64,000 nt of DNA from Fidelibacterota bacterium SCGC AAA298-D23 (GTDB lineage: Bacteria > Fidelibacterota > Marinisomatia > Marinisomatales > Marinisomataceae), in contig AQSI01000004.1 of the NCBI GenBank assembly GCA_000402655.1, positions 1 to 64,000 on the forward strand, in the 5' to 3' direction. Position numbers and translations under genes: made by a program. Positions 17,780 through 26,871 of the stretch are shown here, piece after piece (the first letter of the stretch is position 1; the number at the start of each line of letters is the position of its first letter). The notes under the pieces are model-generated. The model did no database searches. It worked only from the letters and a program-made list of their open reading frames with translations, and was not told the DNA's origin.

Positions 17780-19823
17780 TGGTTTCTCAAATTGGTAGTA
17801 TTGCAATCAGCTTAGCTGGGGGATTAATTTTCTCTTCTTTCATATTTTTGGGTCTTTTCAAAAAATTCAAGAATCAAACATATTTACAAGTTGCTGAAAG
17901 ATCAATTTTAGCTACCTCATATTGTATATTTTTAGCATTTTTCTGTCTATTGAATGAGTTATTAATTAGTAATTTCAACTTGCAATATGTTGCTCAGTAT
18001 ACAAGCTACGAAACTCCAGTCTTTTATAAAGTTACTGCACTTTGGGCTGGTCAAGCTGGTTCGTTATTATTTTGAAAATCTAAATTAATCTGATCAAAAT
18101 TTGCACCAATCTGAAAGGCTGAAGTGTTGTCTCCAGGTTATTATTTTGGTCTTTTATAACTGCTCTATTTGCAGTGACATATATTTTTACGACTTTGAAA
18201 AAATTGAAAGCATTAAAATTTCATTCTTATATAATTTTATCTTTTATATTTTCTTTCTTTATTCTTCTTTCAAATTTTATTGCAAATCCATTTGAACCTG
18301 TTTCTTCTGATATTGTTGTCCAAAATGGAAATGGACTAAACCCGTTACTACAAAATTTCTTTATGGCCATTCATCCTCCAATACTTTATGTCGGTTTTAC
18401 TGGTTCAGCTATTATTTTCATAATGGCACTTGCAGCATCCATATCAAGAGATATTTCCTTTGAATGGGTTCAATCAATAAGAAGATGGTCATTATTTGTA
18501 TGGACATTTCTATCTGCTGGAATCATTCTTGGTGGATATTGGGCATATAATGAATTAGGTTGGGGTGGATATTGGGCATGGGATCCTGTTGAAAATTCAT
18601 CGCTAATGCCTTGGCTTACTTTGACAGCTTTTATTCATTCATCAATGATTCAAGAAAAGAGGGGTATGTTGAAAAAGTGGAACTTTTTACTTGCTACTTC
18701 AACTTACATATTGGTTATTCTAGGAACATTTATAACAAGAAGTGGAATAATTTCATCTGTCCATTCTTTCACAGCTGAAAATCTTGGTCCAATGTTTTTT
18801 ACATTTTTGGCGATACTATTGCTTTATACTGTTTTCTGGTTCTTTAAAAGAAAATCTTATTTAGATACTCCAGATAAAATTGATTCTTTTACATCTAGAG
18901 AAGGTGGATTTTTATATAATAATTTGATTTTAATTCTTATGTGTTTCACAATAATGTGGGGAACCTTATTTCCAATTTTATCAGAGGCATGGGATGGTAA
19001 CAAAATTTACGTGGGAGCTTCTTATTTTAACCAATTAAATATTCCAATAGGACTTGTATTATTATTTTTAATGGGAATAGGGCCTTTACTTTCTTGGAAT
19101 TATACTTCTCAAAGTGTTTTACTTAATAGATTCAAATTACCATTAAGTATCAGTTTTTTATCTGGACTAGGCTATATAATTTTTTCAAGTTTATTTCAGT
19201 TATACGTTTTTGTCGCGATAATGGGCGTTTCATTTACTTTAAGCTCAATTCTTGGTGAATTTTATAAATCCTTTAAAAAACAAAAGAACTCATCAAATTT
19301 TTTACATTCTATCGTCAAAATGTTTTTAAGCAACAGACATAAAAATGGAGGCTATATAGTACATATTGGAATTGTTTTATTATTCATAGGTTTTATTGGT
19401 AGAGCTTTTGAAGTTGAAAAAGAGTTTAGTTTATCGCCGGGTGAACAAATTTATTTTTCTAATTATGTTTTTAAGTTAAATAGTATTAAAAGCGAAGCCA
19501 GAGATAATCACTACGCTTTTTTAAGTGAAATAGATGTTGTAGATAGTAGTACTAATCAATTATTGACTAATCTGAAGCCCGAGAAACGTATTTATTTTTA
19601 TTGGAATTCAGATCCTGAAAAAAGACAACCTCATAGTGAGTTAGATATCTATAGTACTATTCAAAAAGATATATATTCCATTTTTTCTGGCTATGATGCA
19701 CAGAAAAACATTGGTTATTTCAAAATAATGATTAATCCTTTGGTAAATTGGGTTTGGATTGGTGGAGTGCTGATGGTGATTGGTTCTCTTTTTGCTTTCT
19801 GGCCATCAAGAAGAAATAGTTAA
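17779..19823 (+). pseudogene. ccmF: Cytochrome c haem lyase CcmF, interrupted by 74-bp insertion
   Basis: CcmF ligates haem to apocytochrome c. The N-terminal part (17779-18075) ends in WAGQAGSLLF followed at once by a TGA; the remainder continues from 18149 in another frame as WSFITALFAV through the tryptophan-rich haem-handling motif WGGYWAWDPVENSSLMPWL, MAIHPPILYVGF and a C-terminal periplasmic domain, to 19823. Removing 74 bp (18075-18148) fuses the parts exactly as SLLFWSFIT and gives 656 residues, the usual family size. The extra DNA is a copy of sequence from the protease gene (see 18069-18136). As written the gene cannot make a full-length protein. Confidence 0.92.
18069..18136 (-). 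repeat. 68-bp inverted copy of protease gene sequence inside ccmF
   Basis: These 68 bases are the exact reverse complement of 58337-58404 in the secreted metalloprotease gene, checked base by base; the bases just outside on both sides differ. The segment is bracketed by a 12-base direct repeat of ccmF sequence (GTTATTATTTTG at 18063-18074 and 18137-18148). The left junction shares the six bases ATTTTG between ccmF and the donor. The right junction shows no shared bases. The pattern is that of template switching, either during DNA amplification or assembly or in the cell. Confidence 0.97.
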
Positions 19824-19913
19824 ATGGAAATTTTTAATCAATTCTTTATATTTTTTTTTCTTTTGGTCACAATTATTTATGTTTTTTGGCCAATTATTAA
19901 GCAGATGAAATAA
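19824..19913 (+). CDS. 29-aa single-pass membrane protein in ccm operon
   Basis: This ORF exactly fills the space between ccmF and ccmA: its ATG directly follows the ccmF stop, and its TAA shares a base with the ccmA ATG. It encodes 29 residues, MEIFNQFFIFFFLLVTIIY and then a short VFWPIIKQMK tail: one hydrophobic helix and a basic C-terminus. The perfect fit to both neighbours argues that it is translated. By size and context it could be a CcmD-like or other small assembly subunit, but no family motif is recognisable. A second such ORF follows ccmC. Confidence 0.5.
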   Translation: MEIFNQFFIFFFLLVTIIYVFWPIIKQMK

Positions 19914-20512
19914 TGTTACAAGTAAAAAATCTTTCAAAATCCTTTTCAAGTACACCAATATTGAACAATATAAATTTTTCTTTAGGGCTTGGAGAAATTT
20001 GTGCTGTTGTTGGAAATAATGGTTCTGGAAAAACTACTTTTCTTAGATGTCTTTCAGGATTAATGAATTTTGAGAGCGGATCCATAAATTTTAATTCTTC
20101 AAAAGGTCATCTTTTTTTAAGTGATAAATTAAATATTTTCGGTGATTTAACTATTGAAGAAAACCTGAAGGTAATTTCTACGTACCATAATCAAAATTAT
20201 GATATAAGAGTTTTTAATGATTCTCTTTTAGAGCTTAATATTAGACAATTTAAAGAAATGCCATTGAAATTATTATCAAGGGGTAACATCCAAAGAAATA
20301 AGCTTTGTTTAGCTATGAATTTAAATTGGGATTATTTATTGATTGATGAACCGTTTAGTAATTTGGATACTGATGGTATTAAAATTTTTAAGGATATTTT
20401 TAATAATTTTAAATCAAATAATAGGTCTATCATTTATTCAACACATCAAAATTATCAAGAATTAAATTATGATAAGATTATTTCAATAGAAAGCTTTAAG
20501 GGCATAAAATGA
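19913..20512 (+). CDS. ccmA: Cytochrome c maturation ABC transporter ATPase CcmA
   Basis: CcmA, 199 residues, the ATPase that with CcmB and CcmC releases haem-loaded CcmE. Walker A is GNNGSGKTTFLRCLSGL (about residue 34), the signature region is LLSRGNIQRNKLCLAMN, Walker B is LLIDEPFSNLD, and a switch histidine lies in YSTHQN. The signature is LSRGN rather than the usual LSxGQ. It overlaps ccmB by 4 bp (ATGA). Confidence 0.9.
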   Translation: MLQVKNLSKSFSSTPILNNINFSLGLGEICAVVGNNGSGKTTFLRCLSGLMNFESGSINFNSSKGHLFLSDKLNIFGDLTIEENLKVISTYHNQNYDIRVFNDSLLELNIRQFKEMPLKLLSRGNIQRNKLCLAMNLNWDYLLIDEPFSNLDTDGIKIFKDIFNNFKSNNRSIIYSTHQNYQELNYDKIISIESFKGIK

Positions 20513-21168
20513 TTTTTAAACTCATGAAAAATGAATTTTTTTTAGAAAAAAAATCTTCATTCAATTTATTATACATTTCTTTTTTTGCAATATCATGTTT
20601 GATGTTTTTGCTTTTTTCATTCCCTCTAGCCAAAATTTATGATTCAACAGTTTTTGCTGGCTTTTTTTGGATTATTATTTCTTTGTCAACAATTAAGCTT
20701 ATTGAAAATTCTTTTGCGCGAGAAAAAGACTATAATATATATGATCTTATTTACTCTTCAAAAATTGATTTAAATATGATTTATTTTGCAAAAATATTTT
20801 CTCTTAGTTTGATTATGCTTGGAGTTCAATTTATAATATTTTTTGGTTACTTAATTTTTTCTAATCTGAGTTTTTCAATTATATTGAATCTTATTTTATT
20901 AAGCCTGGTTGCAAACTTTGGACTTCTATCCTTTGGGATATTAATTTTTTTATTAACGAATACTAATACCTCAAAAAGCTTCTTATTTCCTGTTATATTT
21001 TTTCCTTTGATAATACCAATACTTATTAATGCATCGAACATCCTTTTTGGAATTATTGTTGGAGACATGTCAACTTTATATATCGAATCTTGGTTGATAT
21101 TATTAACTTTTGCCTTAACTGGAATACTTCTTGGAATAAATTTATTTGAAAGGCTAATTAAACAGTAA
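20509..21168 (+). CDS. ccmB: Cytochrome c maturation permease CcmB
   Basis: A 219-residue protein with six hydrophobic segments, following ccmA with a 4-bp overlap and preceding ccmC with a 1-bp overlap. The N-terminal ...LMKNEFFLEKKSSFNLLY and SFAREKDYNIYDLIYSS resemble the CcmB pattern (xxRDLxxxxRxxxxxL; FExDxxxGxLE), and LFPVIFFPLIIPILINA matches the PLxIPVLI region of the family. In known systems it is the membrane partner of CcmA. The assignment depends partly on context because CcmB is poorly conserved. Confidence 0.85.
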   Translation: MIFKLMKNEFFLEKKSSFNLLYISFFAISCLMFLLFSFPLAKIYDSTVFAGFFWIIISLSTIKLIENSFAREKDYNIYDLIYSSKIDLNMIYFAKIFSLSLIMLGVQFIIFFGYLIFSNLSFSIILNLILLSLVANFGLLSFGILIFLLTNTNTSKSFLFPVIFFPLIIPILINASNILFGIIVGDMSTLYIESWLILLTFALTGILLGINLFERLIKQ

Positions 21169-21815
21169 TGAGCTTAACTTTTTTTATAATAACTATTTTC
21201 TTAATGATTACAAATTTAATTTGGATGATTTTTTTTACTCCAATGGTTCCTAATCAAGAGTGGGCGCAAAAAATATTTTATCTTCATGTACCTATAGCGT
21301 GGTCTGGATTTTTAGCATATTTTTTTGTCATGGTTAGTGGAATTTGTTTTATTTATACAAAAAATCTTAAATTTGATAGAATTGGTTTAGCATCAGCTGA
21401 AATCGGAACCATTTTTACAGCTTTAGTATTAATTACTGGACCGATTTGGGCAACACCCATTTGGGGCCAGCCATGGGTTTGGGAGCCAAGGCTTATTACT
21501 ACCTTAGTTCTTTTTTTAGTTTATATTGGATATTTTATTTTGAGAAATGTTGGCTTATATAGACAGAGAGTTGCTCTTGTATGTGCCATAATTGGAATTA
21601 TAGCTTTTCTAAATATACCAATAATTTTCGCATCTGTTAACTTTTGGGCAGCAGAAATTCAATCTCACCCTCAATTAGGAATGAATAAGCAGCCATCAGG
21701 AATCTTAAACCCATTTTTATTTTCTTTACTGTCTTTTACTTCATTAATGATTTTTATGTTATTATTAAAAATTGAGGTTTTAAAAAAGAAAGATATTGAG
21801 GATAGGTATGTTTAA
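21168..21815 (+). CDS. ccmC: Haem exporter/CcmC protein
   Basis: CcmC, 215 residues with six membrane segments, attaches haem to CcmE. The periplasmic tryptophan-rich motif is visible as TPIWGQPWVWEPRLITTLVL, and conserved histidines occur in IFYLHVPIAWSGFLAYF and EIQSHPQLG. It follows ccmB with a 1-bp overlap, and its 3' end overlaps the next small ORF by 8 bp. Confidence 0.95.
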   Translation: MSLTFFIITIFLMITNLIWMIFFTPMVPNQEWAQKIFYLHVPIAWSGFLAYFFVMVSGICFIYTKNLKFDRIGLASAEIGTIFTALVLITGPIWATPIWGQPWVWEPRLITTLVLFLVYIGYFILRNVGLYRQRVALVCAIIGIIAFLNIPIIFASVNFWAAEIQSHPQLGMNKQPSGILNPFLFSLLSFTSLMIFMLLLKIEVLKKKDIEDRYV

Positions 21816-21906
21816 TTATTTATCTTACTTTTTGTCAGCACTTTTTGTTGTATTTATTACTATTTTAACTTGGTTTATTGTTAACGTTAAAAAATATAGA
21901 GATTAA
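21808..21906 (+). CDS. CcmD-like 32-aa membrane protein
   Basis: An ATG inside the end of ccmC opens a 32-residue ORF: MFNYLSYFLSALFVVFITIL, continuing TWFIVNVKKYRD, one hydrophobic helix with a lysine/arginine-rich cytoplasmic tail. That is the size and layout of CcmD, which in other bacteria stabilises the CcmABC-CcmE complex and is encoded right after ccmC. CcmD proteins share little sequence, so the call rests on size, topology and position. It ends 18 bases before the next gene, with a G-rich GGGGGAA between. Confidence 0.65.
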   Translation: MFNYLSYFLSALFVVFITILTWFIVNVKKYRD

Positions 21907-21924
21907 TTCGGGGGAATTAGTATT

Positions 21925-22989
21925 ATGGAAAGAAAAATTGTACATGTTGTTGGAACTGGAACTATTGGCGAACCACTAATAGGAATCTTGTGTGAACAGA
22001 AAAGCAATTTAGGTATTGATGAAGTCACATTTCATAAACAATCACCATTAACAAAAGATGCACCTAAAATTAAAAATTTGATAGCAAAAGGTGCGAGACT
22101 TGCTGTTCATGAAGAAAGAGTTGAAAGTTTTAAAGAAATTGGTTTAGAGCCAGAATTTACAATGGAAGAAGCTGTTTCTCGAAGTTCTGTTGTAATTGAT
22201 TGTACTCCTAAAGGTTTTGGTCATAAGAATAAATTAGATTATTATGAAAAATATGCTGATAAAGTTAAAGGTTTCCTTGCACAGGGAAGTGAAAATGGTT
22301 TCGGAAAGAAATATGCTAGAGGAATTAATGACCACGTAATCAACTCAGAAGATCAGTTCTTGCAAGTTGTTTCTTGTAATACACATAATATTGCGTGTCT
22401 AGTTAATACCATAGCATTAAGTATTTCTCCTGATAATTTAGTTGATGGAAAATTTGTGTGTGTTAGAAGAAGTAACGACATAAGTCAAACTGGTAGTTTT
22501 GTTCCTGCTCCAACAGTTAATGATCATGGACATCCAGTCTACGGAACACATCATGCAGAAGATGCTGCCGGTTTATTTAAAACAATGAATCTTGACCTTG
22601 ACCTTTTTTCTTCAGCAATGAAGGTTAACTCTCAATATATGCATACGGTATGGTTCAATTTGAAGCTCAAAGAGCCTACTTCTAAACAAAAGGTAATAGA
22701 TTTACTTTCAAGTAATGATAGAATTTCCCTAACAGAGCACCACTCGACAAATGAAGTATTTTCATTTGGAAGAGACCAAGGATTGTATGGTAGAATTTTA
22801 AATCAAACAGTCATAGTTGAAGATTCAATAAATGTTCGTAATGATCACGAGGTTTCTGGATTTTGTTTTACTCCACAAGATGGAAATTCAATACTTTCAA
22901 GCATTGCGGCAACTGTTAGATTTTTAAATCCACATTCATACCAAGATAAAATTAATTCTTTGGGTGGATTCTTTTTTGACAGAGTCTAA
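21925..22989 (+). CDS. Type II (archaeal-like) glyceraldehyde-3-phosphate dehydrogenase homologue
   Basis: A 354-residue dehydrogenase. The N-terminus VVGTGTIGEPLIGILCEQ is a Rossmann motif like archaeal GAPDH (GxGTIGKR). Next come VVIDCTPKGFGHKNK (archaeal VVDATPEGxGAKN), a catalytic cysteine motif VVSCNTHNIACLVN (archaeal SCNTTGL), VRRSNDISQTG and a histidine-rich YGTHHAEDA followed by YMHTVWF (archaeal SHHGPD and TLMHVH). It is unlike the classical bacterial GapA. In archaea this enzyme works with NAD or NADP. The His after SCNT is unusual, so catalytic competence or substrate may differ. It starts 18 bp after the ccm operon and overlaps the next gene by 1 bp. Confidence 0.75.
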   Translation: MERKIVHVVGTGTIGEPLIGILCEQKSNLGIDEVTFHKQSPLTKDAPKIKNLIAKGARLAVHEERVESFKEIGLEPEFTMEEAVSRSSVVIDCTPKGFGHKNKLDYYEKYADKVKGFLAQGSENGFGKKYARGINDHVINSEDQFLQVVSCNTHNIACLVNTIALSISPDNLVDGKFVCVRRSNDISQTGSFVPAPTVNDHGHPVYGTHHAEDAAGLFKTMNLDLDLFSSAMKVNSQYMHTVWFNLKLKEPTSKQKVIDLLSSNDRISLTEHHSTNEVFSFGRDQGLYGRILNQTVIVEDSINVRNDHEVSGFCFTPQDGNSILSSIAATVRFLNPHSYQDKINSLGGFFFDRV

Positions 22990-23621
22990 TGTTAAATTAT
23001 AAAAGAATAATTTCTGAGCTTTTAGATCAAAATATTTACATTTTATCAAATGAAAATAAAGAAGCCATTATTATCGATCCAGGTTTAGGCTTTGATTTAA
23101 TTAATGAATACTTACAGTCTCATAATTTATCTCCAATAGCTGTTTTGGCTACACATGCACATATTGATCACATTGCTTCTGCGAGCGATTGCATGAAAAC
23201 TTATAACATACCATTTTACATTTGTAGAGGCAATAGTATGATGCTTGATTATTACGATGTTATGAAAGGATATATGAATGTTGTTTCAGAAAAACCAGAA
23301 GTCAGTCATTGGATTGAAGAGTCAGATAAAAAGTTAACTATTGGTTCATTTGAATTTAATGTTAATTATAATCCTGGACATTCTCCTGGGTGTATGAGTT
23401 TTGAAATAGACTCACTTATCTTTTGTGGAGATTTAATTTTTAAGGGATCCATTGGCAGAACTGATCTTCAAACATCAAATCCAGCTCATATGGAAAAATC
23501 ATTAGAAATGTTTGTAAATTCATTTGATGTTAATTCTACCTTGCTCCCTGGGCATCGTGAAATAACAACATTAGATTATGAATTAAAAACAAATCCATTT
23601 TTAGTGAAATATGCAAAATAG
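22989..23621 (+). CDS. Metallo-beta-lactamase fold hydrolase, glyoxalase II-like
   Basis: A 210-residue hydrolase with the binuclear metal motif THAHIDHIAS (HxHxDH), NPGHSPGCM, FCGDLIFKGSIGRTDL and LLPGHREITT, the set seen in small hydroxyacylglutathione hydrolase-like proteins. The exact thioester substrate cannot be read from sequence. The stop codon overlaps tilS by 11 bp, suggesting co-translation. Confidence 0.88.
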   Translation: MLNYKRIISELLDQNIYILSNENKEAIIIDPGLGFDLINEYLQSHNLSPIAVLATHAHIDHIASASDCMKTYNIPFYICRGNSMMLDYYDVMKGYMNVVSEKPEVSHWIEESDKKLTIGSFEFNVNYNPGHSPGCMSFEIDSLIFCGDLIFKGSIGRTDLQTSNPAHMEKSLEMFVNSFDVNSTLLPGHREITTLDYELKTNPFLVKYAK

Positions 23622-24936
23622 AATTACATTAAATCTCAAAACTTTAATTGATAATAAAAAACCACATTTCCTATTAGCGGTATCTGGTGGTATAGATTCA
23701 ATGGTTCTTCTAAATTTTTTTCAGAAAAATCATGAGTCTTTTACATTTTCTGTAGCTCATATTAATCATAATTATCATTCAGATTCTAAAAAGATGGAAA
23801 ATTTAGTCAAAAATCAATGTGATAAAATGAATAGTGATTTAATTATTGAAAATATTTTTTTAAAAGAGGTTAATTCTAATATTGAATCAAATTTTAGAAA
23901 AATGAGGTATAGTAAATTAGAAGAAATCAGAAAAAGAATTAAGGCTGATTTTATTCTCACTGCACATCATGCAGATGATCAAGTTGAAACTATTTTAATG
24001 AAAATTCTTAATTCTTCAGGAGTAGAAGGACTTCAAGGGTTAAGAAAATTAAATCAGAATATTATTAGACCTATGTTCAATATTTCTAAAGGAGAAATTA
24101 GTGATTATGCATCTTTAAATAACGTCAAATTTATTGATGATCCAACAAATTGTGATGACTTATTTACTAGGAATTTTTTAAGAATGAATGTTATACCACA
24201 ATTGAAAAAAATTAAAAATGATATTCATATTCCTTTTAATAATTTTACTGATAGAATTGATGAGGTACATGATTTAATTACATTTAATGTTCAAAATTTT
24301 TGTAATTCAGATAGCTATATTGTAAGACAAAATACAATTGAAATAAATAAGTCAGAATTTTATAACTTACCTTTTCTTGTTCAGCTAAGAATTATTTCAA
24401 ATTTATGTCTCAATGCTAAAAATTCATTTTCAAAAACAGATATTAGAGAAATAAAAGATTTATTTAGAAAAAATCTTTCGGGTTCTTCAAAAGTATTAAA
24501 TGAAAAAACCATATTAGTAGATAGAAATTCGTTATTTATTTATAATGATGCTATTGACGGTATTTTTAGTAATGTTAAAGCTGGAGAAAAATTTAATGGG
24601 GTAAACTTTAGTTTTTTTTGGGATTTTAATAAGGCGCCCAAAAATTTTACTAATGACAAAGAAGTCGAGTACATTGATGCATCAAAAATTAATAAGAATT
24701 TAGTAATCAGATCAGTTCGAGACACTGATAGTTTTTTACCTTTGGGAATGAATGGAAAAAAGAAAGTTAAAAAATATTTAAAAGACAGAAATTTATCTTT
24801 TTTAAAGAGGAAAGAATCATTAGTTGTATGTAATGAAGATGATATTATTTGGGTTGCAGGTTATCATTTAAGTGAAAAATATAAAATTCATAAAAATTCA
24901 GTAAAAATTGCAAAACTAAATTTCTTTAGGAATTAG
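23611..24936 (+). CDS. tilS: tRNA(Ile)-lysidine synthase
   Basis: TilS, 441 residues, converts the wobble cytidine of the AUA-decoding tRNA-Ile to lysidine. The PP-loop ATP site is AVSGGIDSMVLLNFF near residue 23; LTAHHADDQVETILMKIL and IDDPTNCDDLFTRNFLR are the catalytic-domain signatures. A C-terminal substrate-binding domain includes RSVRDTDSFLPLGMNGKKK. This order before ftsH is seen in many bacteria. The ATG lies inside the upstream hydrolase gene. Confidence 0.95.
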   Translation: MQNRITLNLKTLIDNKKPHFLLAVSGGIDSMVLLNFFQKNHESFTFSVAHINHNYHSDSKKMENLVKNQCDKMNSDLIIENIFLKEVNSNIESNFRKMRYSKLEEIRKRIKADFILTAHHADDQVETILMKILNSSGVEGLQGLRKLNQNIIRPMFNISKGEISDYASLNNVKFIDDPTNCDDLFTRNFLRMNVIPQLKKIKNDIHIPFNNFTDRIDEVHDLITFNVQNFCNSDSYIVRQNTIEINKSEFYNLPFLVQLRIISNLCLNAKNSFSKTDIREIKDLFRKNLSGSSKVLNEKTILVDRNSLFIYNDAIDGIFSNVKAGEKFNGVNFSFFWDFNKAPKNFTNDKEVEYIDASKINKNLVIRSVRDTDSFLPLGMNGKKKVKKYLKDRNLSFLKRKESLVVCNEDDIIWVAGYHLSEKYKIHKNSVKIAKLNFFRN

Positions 24937-24972
24937 TTTTTTTATTAAACATTTTTATTAAATTCTTCTCCA

Positions 24973-26868
24973 ATGAAAAATCAAACAAATAAGAAACCAA
25001 ACCCTAAAAAAACGCAAACAGGGCCTAGCTCTTTACTAATTTGGGCATCAATAATTTTATTTATAATTGCTTCATTTGCTTTTTTACCTGATGAGTCTGC
25101 AAACGAAGTTGAAGTATCTTATAACACATATAAAGAATTATTAGCGGAAAATAAAATTAAAGAAGCATCTATTGAAAATGATAATTCTTTTCACGGCGAA
25201 CTTTTTGATCCTCAAACATTGATTAATAAACATGGAGCATCATTTGAAGAAAGAACCTTATTTGTTGTCTTCTTACCATCAGATTATTCTGATCAAATTG
25301 CTTTATGGGATGAAAAGAATATTGAGTACAATTTTGAAGGTGAAAAAATTGATTGGACAAGTTGGCTACTTGGTTTTGCGCCCTGGTTATTATTAATAGC
25401 TTTCTGGCTATTTTTAATTAGAAGAATGCAAGGTTCTGGAAATGGAATGAATAATGTTTTTAGCTTTGGTAAAAGTAAAGCTAAAATTTTTTCTGGTAAT
25501 CAAAAGAAAGTGAAGTTTAAGGATGTAGCTGGTTGTATTGAGGCTAAGGAAGAGCTTGAGGAAGTAATAGCATACTTAAAAAGCCCCAAAAAATTTGAAA
25601 AGCTTGGAGGTAAAATTCCAAGAGGTGTCTTATTAGTTGGCCCTCCAGGAACTGGAAAGACATTATTAGCCAGAGCTGTAGCTGGTGAATCTAATGTACC
25701 TTTTTTTAGTATAAGTGGAGCAGATTTTGTCGAAATGTTCGTTGGAGTTGGAGCATCTCGAGTAAGAGACCTATTTGAGCAAGCAAATAAAAACGCACCT
25801 GCAATTGTTTTTATTGATGAGCTTGATGCAGTTGGTCGTCAACGTGGAGCTGGATTAGGGGGTGGTCACGACGAAAGAGAGCAAACTCTGAATCAGTTAT
25901 TGGTTGAACTTGACGGATTCGATAACACAAGTAGCGTTATTGTCATGGGAGCAACCAACAGGCCAGATGTGCTTGACTCAGCTTTATTAAGACCAGGAAG
26001 ATTTGATCGTCAGGTAGTAGTTGATGTTCCGGACTTAAATGGTAGACATGATATTTTAAAAATTCATACAAAGAAAATCAAAATTAAACCTAAGTCTGTC
26101 AATTTGTTAGATATAGCTAAAGGAACACCTGGAATGGTTGGAGCTGATTTAGCCAACCTTGTAAACGAAGCTGCACTACTTGCTTCCAGAAAAAGAAAAG
26201 CAACAGTCGATAATTCAGATTTTCAAGAGGCACAAGATAAAGTTTTAATGGGTGTTCAAAGAAAAAGTATGGTTTTGTCAGATCATGAGAAGAAAGTAAC
26301 AGCTTATCATGAAGCAGGACATGCAGTAGTTGCACTATTTTCACCCGAAGCAGATCCAGTGCATAAAGTTACAATTATTCCAAGAGGAAGAGCACTTGGA
26401 GTAACAATGCAACTTCCAATTGATGAAAAACATGGCTATTCAAAAACTTATATTTTAAGTAGACTAGCTGTCATGATGGGAGGAAGAGCTGCTGAAGACT
26501 TAATATTGAATGAAATTACTACTGGCGCATCAAATGATATTGAAAGAGCAACAAGTATTGCAAGAAGAATGGTATGTGAGTGGGGAATGAGTGACAAGTT
26601 GGGTCCCATGGCTTTTGGAAAAAAGAATGAAGAAATTTTCTTGGGAAGAGAAATACAATCTCATAGGGACTATAGTGAGGAAACTGCTCAGATGATTGAT
26701 CATGAAGTTGTATCAATTATTAAAAATGCACAAGATACTGCAAGAAGAATACTTGAAAAAAAAATTGACTTGTTGCATTTGATGGCTGAAGAGTTGCTTG
26801 AACACGAAACAATTGATGAATCAGATATTAAAGTCATGTTATCAGGCAAAAAAATCTCAAAAAAATAA
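24973..26868 (+). CDS. ftsH: ATP-dependent zinc metalloprotease FtsH
   Basis: FtsH, 631 residues, a membrane-bound AAA+ protease. Two N-terminal membrane helices (about 21-40 and 130-148) flank a periplasmic domain. The AAA module has Walker [14 protein letters not shown], Walker [16 protein letters not shown] and the arginine-finger region RPGRFDRQV. The protease domain has the zinc motif [11 protein letters not shown] and [13 protein letters not shown] putative aspartate zinc ligand lies in the segment after [12 protein letters not shown]. Only 36 AT-rich bases separate it from tilS and 3 bp from folP. Confidence 0.97.
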   Translation: MKNQTNKKPNPKKTQTGPSSLLIWASIILFIIASFAFLPDESANEVEVSYNTYKELLAENKIKEASIENDNSFHGELFDPQTLINKHGASFEERTLFVVFLPSDYSDQIALWDEKNIEYNFEGEKIDWTSWLLGFAPWLLLIAFWLFLIRRMQGSGNGMNNVFSFGKSKAKIFSGNQKKVKFKDVAGCIEAKEELEEVIAYLKSPKKFEKLGGKIPRGVLLVGPPGTGKTLLARAVAGESNVPFFSISGADFVEMFVGVGASRVRDLFEQANKNAPAIVFIDELDAVGRQRGAGLGGGHDEREQTLNQLLVELDGFDNTSSVIVMGATNRPDVLDSALLRPGRFDRQVVVDVPDLNGRHDILKIHTKKIKIKPKSVNLLDIAKGTPGMVGADLANLVNEAALLASRKRKATVDNSDFQEAQDKVLMGVQRKSMVLSDHEKKVTAYHEAGHAVVALFSPEADPVHKVTIIPRGRALGVTMQLPIDEKHGYSKTYILSRLAVMMGGRAAEDLILNEITTGASNDIERATSIARRMVCEWGMSDKLGPMAFGKKNEEIFLGREIQSHRDYSEETAQMIDHEVVSIIKNAQDTARRILEKKIDLLHLMAEELLEHETIDESDIKVMLSGKKISKK

Positions 26869-26871
26869 CAC

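Noticed and set aside
18063..18148. Small insertion sequence or intron in ccmF with a 12-bp target-site duplication
   Set aside because: The insert has no terminal inverted repeats, no ORF and no intron core; it is an exact reverse copy of protease coding sequence at 58337-58404, so transposition is not needed.
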